Notes under the pieces: generated by a model
What the model saw: only the letters and a program-made list of their open reading frames with translations
Told to the model about the DNA's origin: nothing
Database searches by the model: none
Program-made: the position numbers and the translations under genes
Assembly: GCA_035758845.1 (NCBI GenBank)
Contig: DASTVZ010000164.1
Coordinates: 1 to 64,000, forward strand
Direction of reading: 5' to 3'
Source: JALZOC01 sp035758845
Lineage (GTDB): Bacteria > Acidobacteriota > Vicinamibacteria > Vicinamibacterales > 2-12-FULL-66-21
DNA length: 64,000 bases
Shown: in pieces, positions 1-8,698 of the stretch
Layout of the letters: each line of letters opens with the position of its first letter
How positions within the stretch are numbered: the stretch's first letter is position 1

Positions 1-447
1 TACCGCCTCAACGTCATTCCGATCCACATCCCGCCACTCAGAGAGCGGCGGGAGGACGTGGCCGTCCTCGTCGACCATTTCATCGCCAAGCACGCGCAAC
101 GGGCCGGGAAGCGGATCGACGGCATGGAGCCCGGTGTTCTCGACGCGCTTCAATCGGCGGAGTGGCCGGGAAACGTACGCGAACTCGAGAACACCGTCGA
201 GCGCGCAGTGGTGCTATCACCTTCCCCGATCATCGGCCCCGACGTAGTACGGATACTCGGTGTGAACACGACAACGCCCGCGAGTCTGCCGTCGCTGAAC
301 CTGCGCCAGAACCTCGATTGGGCCGAGCGCGAAACCGTCCGCCGCGCGCTCAGCAGCTCAGGCGGAGTGAAGAAGGATGCGGCGGAAGTCATGGGGATCA
401 GTCAGCGGGCCCTCAGTTACTACCTCGCGAAACATCGGGTTGAATAG
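1..447 (+). CDS. Sigma-54 activator (NtrC class), 3' end
   Basis: Partial: the frame is open to the left edge, so the N-terminus, Walker motifs and GAFTGA loop lie outside the window. Visible are the end of the AAA+ domain (RLNVIPIHIPPLRERREDV, then WPGNVRELENTVERAVVL), a linker of about 40 residues and a Fis-type helix-turn-helix (KKDAAEVMGISQRALSYYL) next to the stop. In this family the protein binds upstream enhancers and uses ATP to open sigma-54 promoters. The next gene, on the same strand, has a possible -24/-12 promoter just upstream, so it is a candidate target. Whether a receiver domain is present cannot be seen. Confidence 0.93.
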   Translation, partial: YRLNVIPIHIPPLRERREDVAVLVDHFIAKHAQRAGKRIDGMEPGVLDALQSAEWPGNVRELENTVERAVVLSPSPIIGPDVVRILGVNTTTPASLPSLNLRQNLDWAERETVRRALSSSGGVKKDAAEVMGISQRALSYYLAKHRVE

Positions 448-478
448 CAGCCCCTTACGCCCCGTGTAACAGCTTACG

Positions 479-494
479 ACTCGGGTAATCGAGT
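479..494. promoter_or_regulatory. Palindrome ACTCG-N6-CGAGT, possible activator site
   Basis: A perfect 5+5 inverted repeat lies 44 bases upstream of the candidate -24 element at 538-553, between the sigma-54 activator gene and the beta-barrel gene. Its position would suit an enhancer site, but a single copy is weak evidence. Confidence 0.25.
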
Positions 495-537
495 GCTCCG
501 CTAAGTGACGGTTTCGCTGGACTTGGGGGCAAATAAG

Positions 538-553
538 CGGCATCCCCTTTGCG
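538..553 (+). promoter_or_regulatory. Candidate sigma-54 promoter (-24/-12)
   Basis: CGGCATCCCCTTTGCG keeps GG and GC at the correct spacing and matches GGCA and TTGC of the TGGCACG-N4-TTGCW consensus. The predicted transcript start (about 564) falls after the Shine-Dalgarno GGAAGG at 556-561 of the ATG at 570. This site and that start therefore conflict unless translation begins at the ATG at 588. Confidence 0.4.
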
Positions 554-569
554 ATGGAAGGTTCTTAAG

Positions 570-1427
570 ATGACGTGTTTCCGACCGATGCTTCTGGTCC
601 TCGTGTGCGTATTGGTGCCGCTGACTGCCTCCGCTCAGACTCCGCCAGCTCAAACGCCCACAACCCAAGCGCCTCCCGATCAGCCGGATCAATCCGATCC
701 CGACGCTCGCGTGGACGCGCTGCAACCGGACTTCAATCTCGCGGCGCTGCCGACAACGTTGCGGATGCCAGTGCACAAGCTGGCGTTCAGGGTTACCCAC
801 AGATTTACCCGATCGCTCGGGCAGGGGGACTTCGGAGATCTGGTGTCCGACTTGTTCGGATTCGACTCGGGCGCGCAGATTGGCCTCGAGCTCCGCTACG
901 GTCTGATGCGCGGCACGCAGGTTGGCGTCCATCGGACGAGCGATCGCACGATACAGATTTTCGGACAGCACTCGTTCTGGACCGAGCGCGATGGAAAGGC
1001 GATCGGATTGGATGGAATCGCGACGTTCGAAGGGGCAAATAACCTTCAGGAGCATCACAAGAGTACTCTCGGCGCAATCGTCTCGCGCAATGTCGCACGA
1101 TACGCGGCTCTGTACGCAGAGCCGATGTTCGTGATCAACTCGAGTCCGTTCGAGACGGGCGACCAGAACACGCTCATGCTCGGGCTGGGCACGCGGCTTC
1201 GCGTGCGACCATCGCTGTATCTGGTCGGCGAGATCACGCCGCGCCTGGCGGGGTTCGATTTGGGCGCGCAGCAAATGAGCTTCGGTGTCGAAGGACGCGC
1301 GGGAGGACATCTCTTCCAGCTCAATTTCTCCAACGGGTTCGGAACCACACTTGGGCAGGTTGCCACCGGGGCAATCAACTACGACAACTGGTACATCGGC
1401 TTCAACATCGCACGCAAGTTTTTCTAA
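570..1427 (+). CDS. Exported beta-barrel protein, DUF5777-like
   Basis: Predicted 285-residue exported protein. The ATG at 570 has GGAAGG eight bases upstream and opens a signal peptide (MTCFRPMLLVLVCVLVPLT, cleavage near TASAQ). A Pro/Thr/Gln-rich spacer follows, then alternating polar/hydrophobic strands and a final aromatic residue (ARKFF), typical of an outer-membrane barrel. The strand region (FRVTHRFTRSLGQGDFGDL, then GLELRYGLMRGTQVGVHR) resembles DUF5777-type barrels, which often sit beside secreted redox proteins. Two cupredoxin lipoproteins follow on the same strand. The exact function is unknown. Family assignment is from memory of the pattern only. Confidence 0.75.
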   Translation: MTCFRPMLLVLVCVLVPLTASAQTPPAQTPTTQAPPDQPDQSDPDARVDALQPDFNLAALPTTLRMPVHKLAFRVTHRFTRSLGQGDFGDLVSDLFGFDSGAQIGLELRYGLMRGTQVGVHRTSDRTIQIFGQHSFWTERDGKAIGLDGIATFEGANNLQEHHKSTLGAIVSRNVARYAALYAEPMFVINSSPFETGDQNTLMLGLGTRLRVRPSLYLVGEITPRLAGFDLGAQQMSFGVEGRAGGHLFQLNFSNGFGTTLGQVATGAINYDNWYIGFNIARKFF

Positions 1428-1472
1428 TCGATCGATCTCTCTAAAACATTCTGCGAGTTAGGAGCATAAACG

Positions 1473-1901
1473 GTGAACCTTGGTAATCGGATTCTGACAG
1501 CACAGGCCGCGAGCGTTGCGGCATTGATCGTTATGGCGGCATGTGGCGGGAGCTCGCCAACTTCTCCAGGCGGATCGGCACCAGTGGTGCGATCGACCGG
1601 TTCGGTGGGCGCGGTGGGCGCTACGATCACGATCGGGGCGAACGGTGCAGTCAGCCCGACTCCAGTCACCGTTGCCGTTGGTCAGAGCGTGACATTCACG
1701 AACAACAGCTCGGGAACACACGATATGGAATCGGATCCGCATCCGGCACATACCGACTGCCCGTCGATCGCGAATGTCGGGCTCCTGCAGCCGGGGCAAT
1801 CGAAGACAACCTTCGGGTTTGCAAACACCGGCTCGTGCGGCTATCACGATCACAACGCCTCAGAGAACAATTCTCTGAAGGGTCGAATCGTCGTGCAGTA
1901 A
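1473..1901 (+). CDS. Cupredoxin-like lipoprotein
   Basis: GTG start at 1473 with AGGAG eight bases upstream; 142 residues. A lipobox (MAACGG) near residue 24 indicates a membrane-anchored periplasmic lipoprotein, followed by a Ser/Pro/Gly linker. The C-terminal 95 residues are plastocyanin-like: VTVAVGQSVTFTNNSSGTHD carries the first His and SCGYHDH the Cys and later His ligands. A conserved insert (DMESDPHPAHTDC) holds extra His and Cys. It is paralogous to the next gene, which shares HDM.SDPHP.H.DC. Probable role is copper binding or electron transfer. The usual downstream Met ligand is not evident. Confidence 0.8.
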   Translation: MNLGNRILTAQAASVAALIVMAACGGSSPTSPGGSAPVVRSTGSVGAVGATITIGANGAVSPTPVTVAVGQSVTFTNNSSGTHDMESDPHPAHTDCPSIANVGLLQPGQSKTTFGFANTGSCGYHDHNASENNSLKGRIVVQ

Positions 1902-1952
1902 ACGCACCCGCTCGTTGCCATTCATCGCGCAGCCCGGGATAATCAGGACCGA

Positions 1953-2339
1953 GTGCTGGTGCTCGTCCTGATCCTCGTGCTGCTTCTTGCGTCGTGCGGC
2001 GGCGGTAGCTCCACGCCCGCGCCACCGACGACTCCCTCCAATCCCTACACGTTTACACTCACGTCGAGCGGGGTCTCGCCGAAGGAGTTGACCGTTCCGC
2101 CCGGCACGCGCGTGCTGTTCATCAATCAGGATTCACGTCGTCATGACATGGCTTCCGATCCGCATCCCGATCACAGCGACTGCACCGAGATCAATTCAGT
2201 TGGTGTGTTGACGACGGGACTGAGTCGCGAGACAGGCAATCTCGTGACCGCGAAGACGTGCGGATTTCACGATCATGACAATCCGCCGCCGACGACCGCA
2301 GCAGGGAATCAATGGACCGGCAGAATAGTAGTCCGATGA
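1953..2339 (+). CDS. Cupredoxin-like lipoprotein, second paralogue
   Basis: 128 residues from a GTG at 1953, with AGGA just upstream. A very hydrophobic leader ends in a lipobox (LLASCGG), then a Thr/Pro linker. The domain repeats the design of the preceding gene: VPPGTRVLFINQDSRRHDM, DPHPDHSDC, and TCGFHDHDN. The shared HDM.SDPHP.H.DC and C-G-[YF]-H-D-H signatures point to the same metal site, so this is a tandem duplication that has since diverged. It lies 51 bases after its paralogue, probably in one transcript. Function is inferred as periplasmic copper or redox protein. Confidence 0.8.
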   Translation: MLVLVLILVLLLASCGGGSSTPAPPTTPSNPYTFTLTSSGVSPKELTVPPGTRVLFINQDSRRHDMASDPHPDHSDCTEINSVGVLTTGLSRETGNLVTAKTCGFHDHDNPPPTTAAGNQWTGRIVVR

Positions 2340-2416
2340 CAGGGCGACTAAAGGTTTCCGATCAAATCCTCAGAAATGTAATCGTTTAATCCCACCAGAA
2401 ACCTCGTCCGGCTGAC

Positions 2417-2435
2417 ATATAATCGCCGCTCTCAA
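2417..2435 (+). promoter_or_regulatory. Promoter block shared with the paralogous giant gene
   Basis: ATATAATCGCCGCTCTCAA contains a perfect -10 hexamer (TATAAT, 2418-2423) and recurs base for base at 8539-8557, upstream of the second giant gene. No good -35 is visible 17 bases upstream. Conservation of the block outside coding sequence supports a duplicated promoter. Confidence 0.6.
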
Positions 2436-2482
2436 TCACACAACAAGCCGTCGCTCTGTCTCTCGAATTCGGAGGAAGTTCG

Positions 2483-5400
2483 ATGACTGTCCGCCGCCTG
2501 GCCCAGGCGCTGGCCGCTGCAGCCGCGCTCGGGTCCGCGTTGATACACGCGCAGATTCCCGGTCGTAACGTCAACATGGTGTCCGGTACAAACCTCTACG
2601 ATGGCGATCCATTTCTCCAGCGTCAGAATGAACCATCGGTTGCCGCGTCGACGCGGAATCCGCTGCATCTGCTCGCGGGTGCAAACGACTATCGAACGGT
2701 CGATCTTCCCGGCCTGCCAGACGCGATTGAGACTGGCGATGCATGGCTCGGTCTCTTCAAGTCCACTGATGGTGGACAGCGGTGGACGAGCACGCTGATT
2801 CCTGGATATCCGCAGGACCCGCTCCGCAGTCAATCGCCACTGAGATTCTATGGAGCCGCCGCCGATCCCGTGGTGCGCGCCGGCACGAACGGATTGATGT
2901 ACTACCTGGGTCTCGCGTTCAATCGCGGAACCAACGGCGCCAGTGCCGTATTCGTGTCGCGGTTCATCGATGACAACAACCGCGAAAAGCGAGATCCATT
3001 TTCATTCCTCGGAACGTCGATCGTTGCGTCGGACACCGGCGTCACCGGTCGAAATCTCGACAAACCGTGGATCGCCGTCGACATTCCGCGCGACAACCGC
3101 ACGTGTCCGGTGACGACGACGATCATCAAGCCGCCGGCGACACCCGGCGGACAGCCGACAACGGTGACTGAGACGCACAATCTGCCCGCAGGGCCGGTGT
3201 ATGTGGCGTACGCGGCGTTTACGGGCTCGGGCACGACCCTCAAGTCCGACATCATGTTCCAGTATTCGGTGAACTGCGGCGCGACATGGAGCACGCCGGT
3301 CCGCCTCAGCGCGGCAGATGGATCGATCAATCAGGGCGCGACGATCGCGATCGAACCAAATACCGGAGCGGTCACGGTCGCGTGGCGTCGATTCACACGT
3401 CCGGGATCGACGCAGACTGACGCGATCATGGTGGCGCAGTCACTCACGCTCGGGCGCCTCTTCGGGCTCGCACAGGCGGTCCGCAAGCTGCCGCGCCTCA
3501 AGTCGCTCGTCCGCGTTCTCGAGTCGATCCTCGAACATCGCCGTCAGCAGGGTGGCGTCGCGATCGAAGAGCTCACCGAGTTCGATGCGGGTACGGCACC
3601 GAGCACCACAAACCCTGACGCCATTCAGAGTCGAACCAACACGTATCCGACGATGGCGTGGGACGACAAAGGTCGTTTGTACGTGGCCTGGACCGAACGC
3701 GGCTTCTCGACGTCGCCCGACGTCACACGGCGTGACCCGCTGACCGGTGACTCGAAGATTGTGATGTCGTCTGCCCTTTTAGGACTGGCGTGGAGCGCGC
3801 CCAAAGCCGTATCGGAAACGAGCTCGTCCGGCCATCAGTTCATGCCGAGTCTGGCGTTCGCCGGCGGCAAATTGCTGCTCGTGTACTACGATCTGCGCGA
3901 GGACGTCTCTCAAGTTTTCGGCCCGTTCTTCGACGACAAGGCCGCGGCAATCTCGAGCGGCAAGCGGCACACCCTCGATATCCGCGCATCTCTCGGAACG
4001 CCGGGGACACTGACGCCGACCTTCGCGCCGTCGGTCCGCGTGTCGGACTACTTCATCGGCCATCGGCCAGTTCCAAACCCGGAGAACTTCGTTCCGTGTC
4101 CTGCGGATACTTCCCAGTTGGACTGCGAGCAGCTGCAGTTCAACCCGCCGAACCTGACGATGTTCAGCCTGGGAAAGGTGCCGTTCATCGGCGACTACAT
4201 CGACATCCAGCCGGCGCCCGCATTCGTTCCGGCCGGCAGAGGCGGTTGGGCCTACAACATGTCGAGAAGTTCCGTGCCGATCTTTCATGCGGTGTGGACC
4301 GACAATCGCGACGTGCGCCCGCCAGCCGACGGTAACTGGCAGCATTACACACCGCCGAATCTCGAGGGCACCACATCGCACATCAGTCCGATTGATGGAA
4401 GCACCGTCGCCTGTAATCCGGCGGGAGAGAACTTCGGTTCGCGCAACCAGAACGTTTATACGGCTCGCATCACCGGCGGCCTCCTGGCTGGCTCCCCCGG
4501 TAACTCGAAGCCGCTGAGTCAGGCGCTTCAGCGCGGGTTCGTCGTCTTTGCGCAGAATCTGACGAGCGTCTACAAGACGTTCCGTATGCAGGTCGCGAGT
4601 CAGCCGGTCGGCGGCTTTGCGTCGTTCAAGCAGATCTTCACGCAGCCGGTGACCTTCATCGATGTCGTCGTGCCGCCGCGTTCCACCGCCAACCGCACGC
4701 TGTACGTGACCTCGTCGGATGAGCACGCTCGCGTCACGGTCAACGTGTTCGAAATCAATCAGGTCGGGAACGGCACGCCGACACCAAACGGATTGACCGG
4801 TACGATCATTCTCAACGCCGACATCGAAAACGCGGACATCGAGAATGCCGATATCGAAAATGCCGACATCGAGAACGCCGACATCGAAAACACTGAACTG
4901 ATCAGTGCAGATATTGAGAATGCGACATTTCGTTCCGCCGACATCGAAAACGCCGATATCGAAAACGCTGATATCGAGAACGCGGATATCGAGAATGCGG
5001 ATATCGAGAATGCCGACATCGAGAACGCGGATATCGAAAACGCCGACATCGAGAACACGCCGTTTGCAGACGCTCCGAAAACGGACGTGACCTGGGCGGT
5101 CACCAATACCGGCAACACGACGTCAGCGTTCAATGTCAACCTGTTCCTGAGCCAGAACGCCCCTTCGGGTGGCGTGAAAACGCAGTTGATTCTTCACAAG
5201 GCGTATCTGACGCCGGCAGCGGCGGGCTGCGATCTGAAGGTCCGTTCACACACCGTGCTGGTGACCAATATCACCAACCCGACCTTCGTGACACCCACGG
5301 GGACGATTCCCGACCCCAATGACCCGGCGAGCAACAATCCCACGCTGTTCCTCGAGCCGGGCGGAAAGGGGTACATCACGCTGCGTCTCCATGACACGGA

Positions 5401-8212
5401 TCCGACCAACAACGTGCTCATCGAGAACGACAAGGGAGAGTTGATCAGCGTTGATCGTGCATTCGTTCCCGGAACCACACTCGCGCCGATCGTCGTGGCG
5501 CAGGAAATCGGCACAGAGGATCTCGCCGCCGGTGTGACGACGCCGCCGATCACCACGACCGACGGGTCGACGATGTTCTTCGTCACGCAGCCGACGACGG
5601 CGGTCGCGGGCGTCGTGATGAACCCGGTCCGCGTGCAGGTGCGCGACAAGTCGGGCGCGGTGCTGCCCAGCGCCGACGTGACGCTGTCGCTCGGATCGAA
5701 CCCAACGGAAACTACGCTGCTCGGCGTGCTCACCAGAACGACCGACGCTACCGGCGTCGCCGTGTTCGACACGCTGCAGATCAATGTGCCTGCCGACGGC
5801 TATCGGCTGCGCGCGTCTGCGTCGCAGGGTGGGACCTCACTCAACATCACGCCTGCGGACTCGGATCCATTTAGCGTGAGGCTGGTTGTGCTGAACAATG
5901 CGGATTCAGGCCCGGGATCCCTGCGCAATGCCATCCTTCTGGCGAACGCGAGCCCGAATCGGAGTACCCCCACTCGGCTTGACCCGCGCGACGTGATCAC
6001 GTTCTCGTTGCCGTTCGAGGGGTCGCGCACGATCACGCTGGCCTCGCCGCTGCCAGGCCTCGATGATCCAGTGATCGTCGACGGTACAGCGACAGGAGTC
6101 TGCACCGGCGATGCGCCGACAGTCGAGATCGATGGCGTCAACACGATCGGGCACGGATTCTTCCTCGGGTCCCCGGGCTCGACGATTCGCGGACTGTCGA
6201 TCACCAATTTCACAACCCCGAGCTTCGCGGGCATTTTCGTGAGCTCCAGCGGGTTCGGCAGCACGATCGAGTGCAATTACATTGGTTTGGCAACCGACGG
6301 GGTCACCGCCAAAGGCAACGCCACAGGGATTCGTATTGGCTTTGCCAACAATACGGTCGGTGGCACTGCTGCGGCGACGCGAAACGTGATCTCGGGGAAC
6401 CTGGGCAACGGCGTTCTGATTCAGGGGCCGGTGTCCGGTTCGATCGGAGTCCTCATCCAGAACGTCGTGCGCGGGAACTACATTGGCACCGACGCATCCG
6501 GCACCCTGGCCCGCGGCAACGCCGGCAACGGTGTCCAGATCGTCAACGCGCAGCTCAACACTGTTGCCGCAAACCTTGTCTCCGGAAACGGTGCCGAAGG
6601 GATCCGGATCGACGGATTCAGGTCGACCGGCAACATCATCCAAGGCAATTACGTCGGGACGAACGCATCCGGCGCCGCCGCTCTCGGCAACAACAATAGC
6701 GGCATTTACCTCAGACGCGCTGGCCAGAACTCGATCGTTGGAAACGTGGTCTCGGGCAACACCGGCTTCGCAGGGATCGCCGTCTGCGGGACGCCGGCGT
6801 TCTGCGGCGGCGGAGAACCGATCGAGCTCGAAGCTCCGCCGCTCTCGTCAGACGCGTCCAACAACGTCATAAGAGGCAACATCGTAGGTTTGACTGCCGC
6901 GGGCACCGACCCGCTTCGCAATGCCGGATATGGCGTCAGCCTGGACGGAGCTCCAAATACAACGATTGGTGGTTCCGTGGCAGGTGAGCCGAACATCATC
7001 TCGTCGAACGGACCGGCGGGTGTGATCATGTTCGGCGACGGTGCGAACGGGAACCTGGTGCGAGGAAACTACATCGGCACCGATATCACCGGCACGCTTG
7101 ATCGTCATAACAACGGACCAGGCGTCCAGATTCCACAGGGCTCGGACAACATCATCAGTGGCACCGATGCCGGGCTCGCGCCGAACGTGATCATGTTCAA
7201 TCAGGGTCCCGGCATCCACGTCGGCGATGCCGGCTTGCGCAACAAGTTGCGCATCAACCGCATCGACCTCAACGATGACCTCGGGATCAACCTCGGCCCG
7301 CTGGGGATCATGCCGAACGATCCCGGAGATACTGACGACGGCGCAAACGATGGGCAGAATTACCCGGTGCTGACCAGTGCGCAGATCAGCGGCGGCACGG
7401 TCACGATTCAGGGAAGCCTGAACAGTACGGCGTTCGCCCGTTTCACCATCGACGTTTACGTGAGTCCGGCCTGCGACGCGAGCGGCAACGGCGAAGGCCG
7501 CCAGTTGATCGGATCGTTCCTCGCCGACACGAACAGCGATGGAAACGTCGCGTTCAGCCGCTCGCTCGAGACTTCACTCGTCACAGGCGGACAGGCAGTG
7601 ACGGCATTGGCCTCGGCGGGAGACTTCATCAATATTCCGGATGCCACCGGAAATACCTCGGAATTCTCGAATTGTGTCAGCGCAGTGTCCGGCGGCGACT
7701 CGGTCAATGATCCTTCCGGCGATTCCGCACCGAGCAGCGTTACGCCAAGCCCTGACCTCGTATCGACTACGGTCCTCAACACCGGCGCTGCACTGGTATT
7801 TCAGGTGCGATTCGCCGCTGGTACGTTCGACCCAGTAACGACCGAGGCGCAGCTCCTGCTCGATACCGATCAAGCTGCGGCGACGGGACACCCGGGAATT
7901 GATTCAGGCTGCCTCGCGGATGCGGCGCAAATCGGTTCGGAGTTCATCGTCAATGCGACCATCGACGGCGGTGCGATCCTGCAGTATCTCGGACAATGTA
8001 ACCAGTTCGGATTCTTGTCAGACGTAGGCGTGACCATCGTCGCGGACGGATACGACATTACGGTCCCGCTGGCGACGCTTAACGATGATGGCTTGTTGAA
8101 CTACAAGGTCGTCACATTCGTGCCGGGCTCGGGCGTGTTGGATGTGATGCCCAACGTCGGGCTGCCGGCCGGATCGACAGGTGGTGGCGGCGGCGTGATC
8201 ATTCCCGATTAG
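2483..8212 (+). CDS. Giant secreted ADIEN-repeat / beta-helix protein A
   Basis: 1909 residues; ATG preceded by GGAGGAA. Visible order: signal peptide (1-24, cleavage near HAQ); a large region to about 700 with an Asp-box-like element (STDGGQRW), suggesting a propeller-type fold; a short beta domain; 16 pentapeptide units dominated by ADIEN (779-858); an Ig-like Big_1 type domain (from about 1030: TTAVAGVVMNPVRVQVRDKSG is its core); a right-handed parallel beta-helix rich in GN.I.GNYIGT units (about 1155-1625); and a C-terminal domain with LLDTDQAAATGHPGID. It ends in GGGGG-VIIPD. Presumed cell-surface or extracellular. No catalytic residues could be assigned. The downstream paralogue lacks the Big_1-like domain. 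Confidence 0.85.
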   Translation: MTVRRLAQALAAAAALGSALIHAQIPGRNVNMVSGTNLYDGDPFLQRQNEPSVAASTRNPLHLLAGANDYRTVDLPGLPDAIETGDAWLGLFKSTDGGQRWTSTLIPGYPQDPLRSQSPLRFYGAAADPVVRAGTNGLMYYLGLAFNRGTNGASAVFVSRFIDDNNREKRDPFSFLGTSIVASDTGVTGRNLDKPWIAVDIPRDNRTCPVTTTIIKPPATPGGQPTTVTETHNLPAGPVYVAYAAFTGSGTTLKSDIMFQYSVNCGATWSTPVRLSAADGSINQGATIAIEPNTGAVTVAWRRFTRPGSTQTDAIMVAQSLTLGRLFGLAQAVRKLPRLKSLVRVLESILEHRRQQGGVAIEELTEFDAGTAPSTTNPDAIQSRTNTYPTMAWDDKGRLYVAWTERGFSTSPDVTRRDPLTGDSKIVMSSALLGLAWSAPKAVSETSSSGHQFMPSLAFAGGKLLLVYYDLREDVSQVFGPFFDDKAAAISSGKRHTLDIRASLGTPGTLTPTFAPSVRVSDYFIGHRPVPNPENFVPCPADTSQLDCEQLQFNPPNLTMFSLGKVPFIGDYIDIQPAPAFVPAGRGGWAYNMSRSSVPIFHAVWTDNRDVRPPADGNWQHYTPPNLEGTTSHISPIDGSTVACNPAGENFGSRNQNVYTARITGGLLAGSPGNSKPLSQALQRGFVVFAQNLTSVYKTFRMQVASQPVGGFASFKQIFTQPVTFIDVVVPPRSTANRTLYVTSSDEHARVTVNVFEINQVGNGTPTPNGLTGTIILNADIENADIENADIENADIENADIENTELISADIENATFRSADIENADIENADIENADIENADIENADIENADIENADIENTPFADAPKTDVTWAVTNTGNTTSAFNVNLFLSQNAPSGGVKTQLILHKAYLTPAAAGCDLKVRSHTVLVTNITNPTFVTPTGTIPDPNDPASNNPTLFLEPGGKGYITLRLHDTDPTNNVLIENDKGELISVDRAFVPGTTLAPIVVAQEIGTEDLAAGVTTPPITTTDGSTMFFVTQPTTAVAGVVMNPVRVQVRDKSGAVLPSADVTLSLGSNPTETTLLGVLTRTTDATGVAVFDTLQINVPADGYRLRASASQGGTSLNITPADSDPFSVRLVVLNNADSGPGSLRNAILLANASPNRSTPTRLDPRDVITFSLPFEGSRTITLASPLPGLDDPVIVDGTATGVCTGDAPTVEIDGVNTIGHGFFLGSPGSTIRGLSITNFTTPSFAGIFVSSSGFGSTIECNYIGLATDGVTAKGNATGIRIGFANNTVGGTAAATRNVISGNLGNGVLIQGPVSGSIGVLIQNVVRGNYIGTDASGTLARGNAGNGVQIVNAQLNTVAANLVSGNGAEGIRIDGFRSTGNIIQGNYVGTNASGAAALGNNNSGIYLRRAGQNSIVGNVVSGNTGFAGIAVCGTPAFCGGGEPIELEAPPLSSDASNNVIRGNIVGLTAAGTDPLRNAGYGVSLDGAPNTTIGGSVAGEPNIISSNGPAGVIMFGDGANGNLVRGNYIGTDITGTLDRHNNGPGVQIPQGSDNIISGTDAGLAPNVIMFNQGPGIHVGDAGLRNKLRINRIDLNDDLGINLGPLGIMPNDPGDTDDGANDGQNYPVLTSAQISGGTVTIQGSLNSTAFARFTIDVYVSPACDASGNGEGRQLIGSFLADTNSDGNVAFSRSLETSLVTGGQAVTALASAGDFINIPDATGNTSEFSNCVSAVSGGDSVNDPSGDSAPSSVTPSPDLVSTTVLNTGAALVFQVRFAAGTFDPVTTEAQLLLDTDQAAATGHPGIDSGCLADAAQIGSEFIVNATIDGGAILQYLGQCNQFGFLSDVGVTIVADGYDITVPLATLNDDGLLNYKVVTFVPGSGVLDVMPNVGLPAGSTGGGGGVIIPD
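4817..5056 (+). repeat. 15-bp coding repeat, 16 units (ADIEN)
   Basis: Sixteen consecutive five-residue units: five ADIEN, TELIS, ADIEN, ATFRS, then eight ADIEN. The pattern fits the A-[DN]-[LFI]-x-x pentapeptide repeat, known to form a square right-handed beta-helix. Codons vary synonymously (GCC/GCG, GAC/GAT, ATC/ATT, GAA/GAG), so the amino-acid pattern is conserved more than the DNA. Confidence 0.9.
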
Positions 8213-8261
8213 CGCCGCACGTAGCGGCGGTGGTTGCAGCACGCCGTTATGCCACGAGAGA

Positions 8262-8330
8262 CATGGCGACGGGCACGGGCGATTAGCCTGTGCTCTTCTT
8301 TGCTCGACGGAAACGCTCCGCGCGACATTT
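8262..8330 (-). pseudogene. Relic of a Ser/Thr kinase gene 3' end
   Basis: The stretch resembles the 3' end of the intact kinase gene at about 13840-13910: both carry GGCGACGGGCA, then a divergent segment, TGCTC, TTCTTTG.TCGAC.GAAACGC. Read on the minus strand it gives AFPSSKEEHRLIARARR, comparable with AFLSIKEKG...LVADARRR of the kinase C-terminus. The relic sits after paralogue A where the kinase sits after paralogue B, so the duplicated unit appears to have included the kinase end. It is short, so coincidence is not excluded. Confidence 0.5.
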
Positions 8331-8698
8331 GATCTTCATCTCCGAGTACCTTCGCTTGGTACCAACGCACTGGTCACACATCAATATGGCGCCAATCGCT
8401 ACGGCAGGACGAGTACGCCGCCGCCTCGCGTGAATTGCTGAGCTTCTCGACTGTGGCACTCCGCAGTTTCTCTGCCCGCCGCTCGAGAATTTAACCGTCT
8501 GAATCACAAAAGAATCCGTTCGGGTAACTCGATCCCTCATATAATCGCCGCTCTCAAATCGAAGGTCGTCCGGCGTAACGAGTTTCCGGGGGGTCCCCAA
8601 TGGCTCTCAGTTCCAGCAGCTGCGCTGAACGGTGGCGCGGCGTCGCACTCCGCGTCGGTACGCGCTGTCTCCCTCCTCGGCCCTGAAGGACCACACCA
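8331..8698. other. Intergenic region between the giant paralogues
   Basis: With the kinase relic just before it, this forms a 486-base gap. It contains the duplicated promoter block at 8539-8557 and a leader of about 145 bases to the next ATG. No convincing coding sequence was seen on either strand; the open frames here lack ribosome sites and cross the promoter. Confidence 0.6.
8539..8557 (+). promoter_or_regulatory. Promoter block shared with the first giant gene
   Basis: Identical 19-base block to 2417-2435 with TATAAT at 8540-8545. It drives, by inference, the second giant gene, leaving a leader of about 145 bases. Confidence 0.6.

Noticed and set aside
4759..5139. 126-residue antisense frame of repeated S-A-F-S-[IM] units over the ADIEN block
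   Set aside because: Mechanical consequence of the 15-bp repeat read backwards; no start context.
8283..8600. 105-residue minus-strand frame in the gap between giant genes
   Set aside because: Crosses the conserved promoter block and the kinase relic in a different frame; no ribosome site.
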